The notes below the pieces were generated by a model. The model had not been told where the DNA came from. It was given only the letters and a program-made list of their open reading frames with translations, and did no database searches. 64,000 nt of DNA from Actinomycetota bacterium (GTDB lineage Bacteria; Actinomycetota; Actinomycetes; Nanopelagicales; Nanopelagicaceae), in NCBI GenBank assembly GCA_016870795.1, contig VGAJ01000001.1, positions 62,001 to 126,000 on the forward strand, given 5' to 3'. A program made the position numbers and the translations under genes. Of this stretch, positions 63,601 through 64,000 are shown in pieces; positions within the stretch are counted from its first letter, which is position 1, and the number at the start of each line of letters is the position of its first letter.

Positions 63601-64000
63601 AGTAATTATCTGCTCCGAAAATATCGCGGTAATTTGCTGCGGCTGCCCGGGCTTCGTTGTAGGCCCCCATTCTGATACGAGTTTGAATCTCACCTGCCGC
63701 ACATCCCGTTGTTGCAATAATTCCTTGGCTATATTGCGAGAGCAACTCGCGATCCATTCTTGGTTTGTAGTAAAAACCTTCAAGCGAGGCAAGGGATGAA
63801 AGACGAAATAAATTAGCAAGGCCAACATTATTTTCAGCCAAGAGCGTCATATGGGTATATGCCCCGCCTGCTGAGACATCATCTTCCCCGCCCTCAGCCC
63901 ACTTCATTCGCTTCTTATCAAACCTTGACTCCGGAGCTACATACGCCTCTATTCCAATGATGGGTTTAACTCCAGCGTTCTTCATTGTCTTATAGAAATC
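60629..64000 (-). CDS. dnaE: DNA polymerase III subunit alpha (N-terminus beyond window)
   Basis: Frame open to the window edge ([27 protein letters not shown]); [51 protein letters not shown]. Confidence 0.98.
   Translation of the reverse strand, partial: [1123 protein letters not shown]

Overview
The window is a compact core-genome segment from a streamlined, fairly low-GC actinobacterium. RbpA, WhiA, PriA, an ANTAR regulator, COX15/SURF1 and the uvrC-rapZ-yvcK-whiA-gap-pgk-tpiA-secG-rbpA order support this. A freshwater Nanopelagicales/acI-type relative is plausible but cannot be proven from sequence alone. Blocks seen: partial trmH-like gene, infC-rpmI-rplT, DUF3099, SURF1, ABC exporter, complete suf operon with SufR, ctaA-tkt-tal-pgi, rbpA-secG-tpiA-pgk-gap-whiA-yvcK-rapZ-uvrC-uvrA-uvrB-coaE, rpsA, polA, a hotdog thioesterase, livKHMGF, an ANTAR regulator, one tRNA-Leu(CAA), pyk, gltBD, a VIT1-family gene, lgt, a DsbA-like gene, a fused his-trp cluster and partial dnaE. 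I saw no CRISPR array, transposon, prophage, defence island or obvious novel multigene system. The points most worth a second look are regulatory or architectural: a 73-nt class-I-shaped tRNA-Leu(CAA) ending 1 nt before the ANTAR start codon; candidate RNA switches in the infC and rpsA leaders; a likely AUC start for infC; a CAAC-N6-GTTG SufR operator; recurrent TANNNT-N6-8-start (leaderless) promoters; a tandem direct repeat upstream of the his-trp operon; and three of three convergent gene pairs with zero or negative spacing. All motif calls were made by eye.
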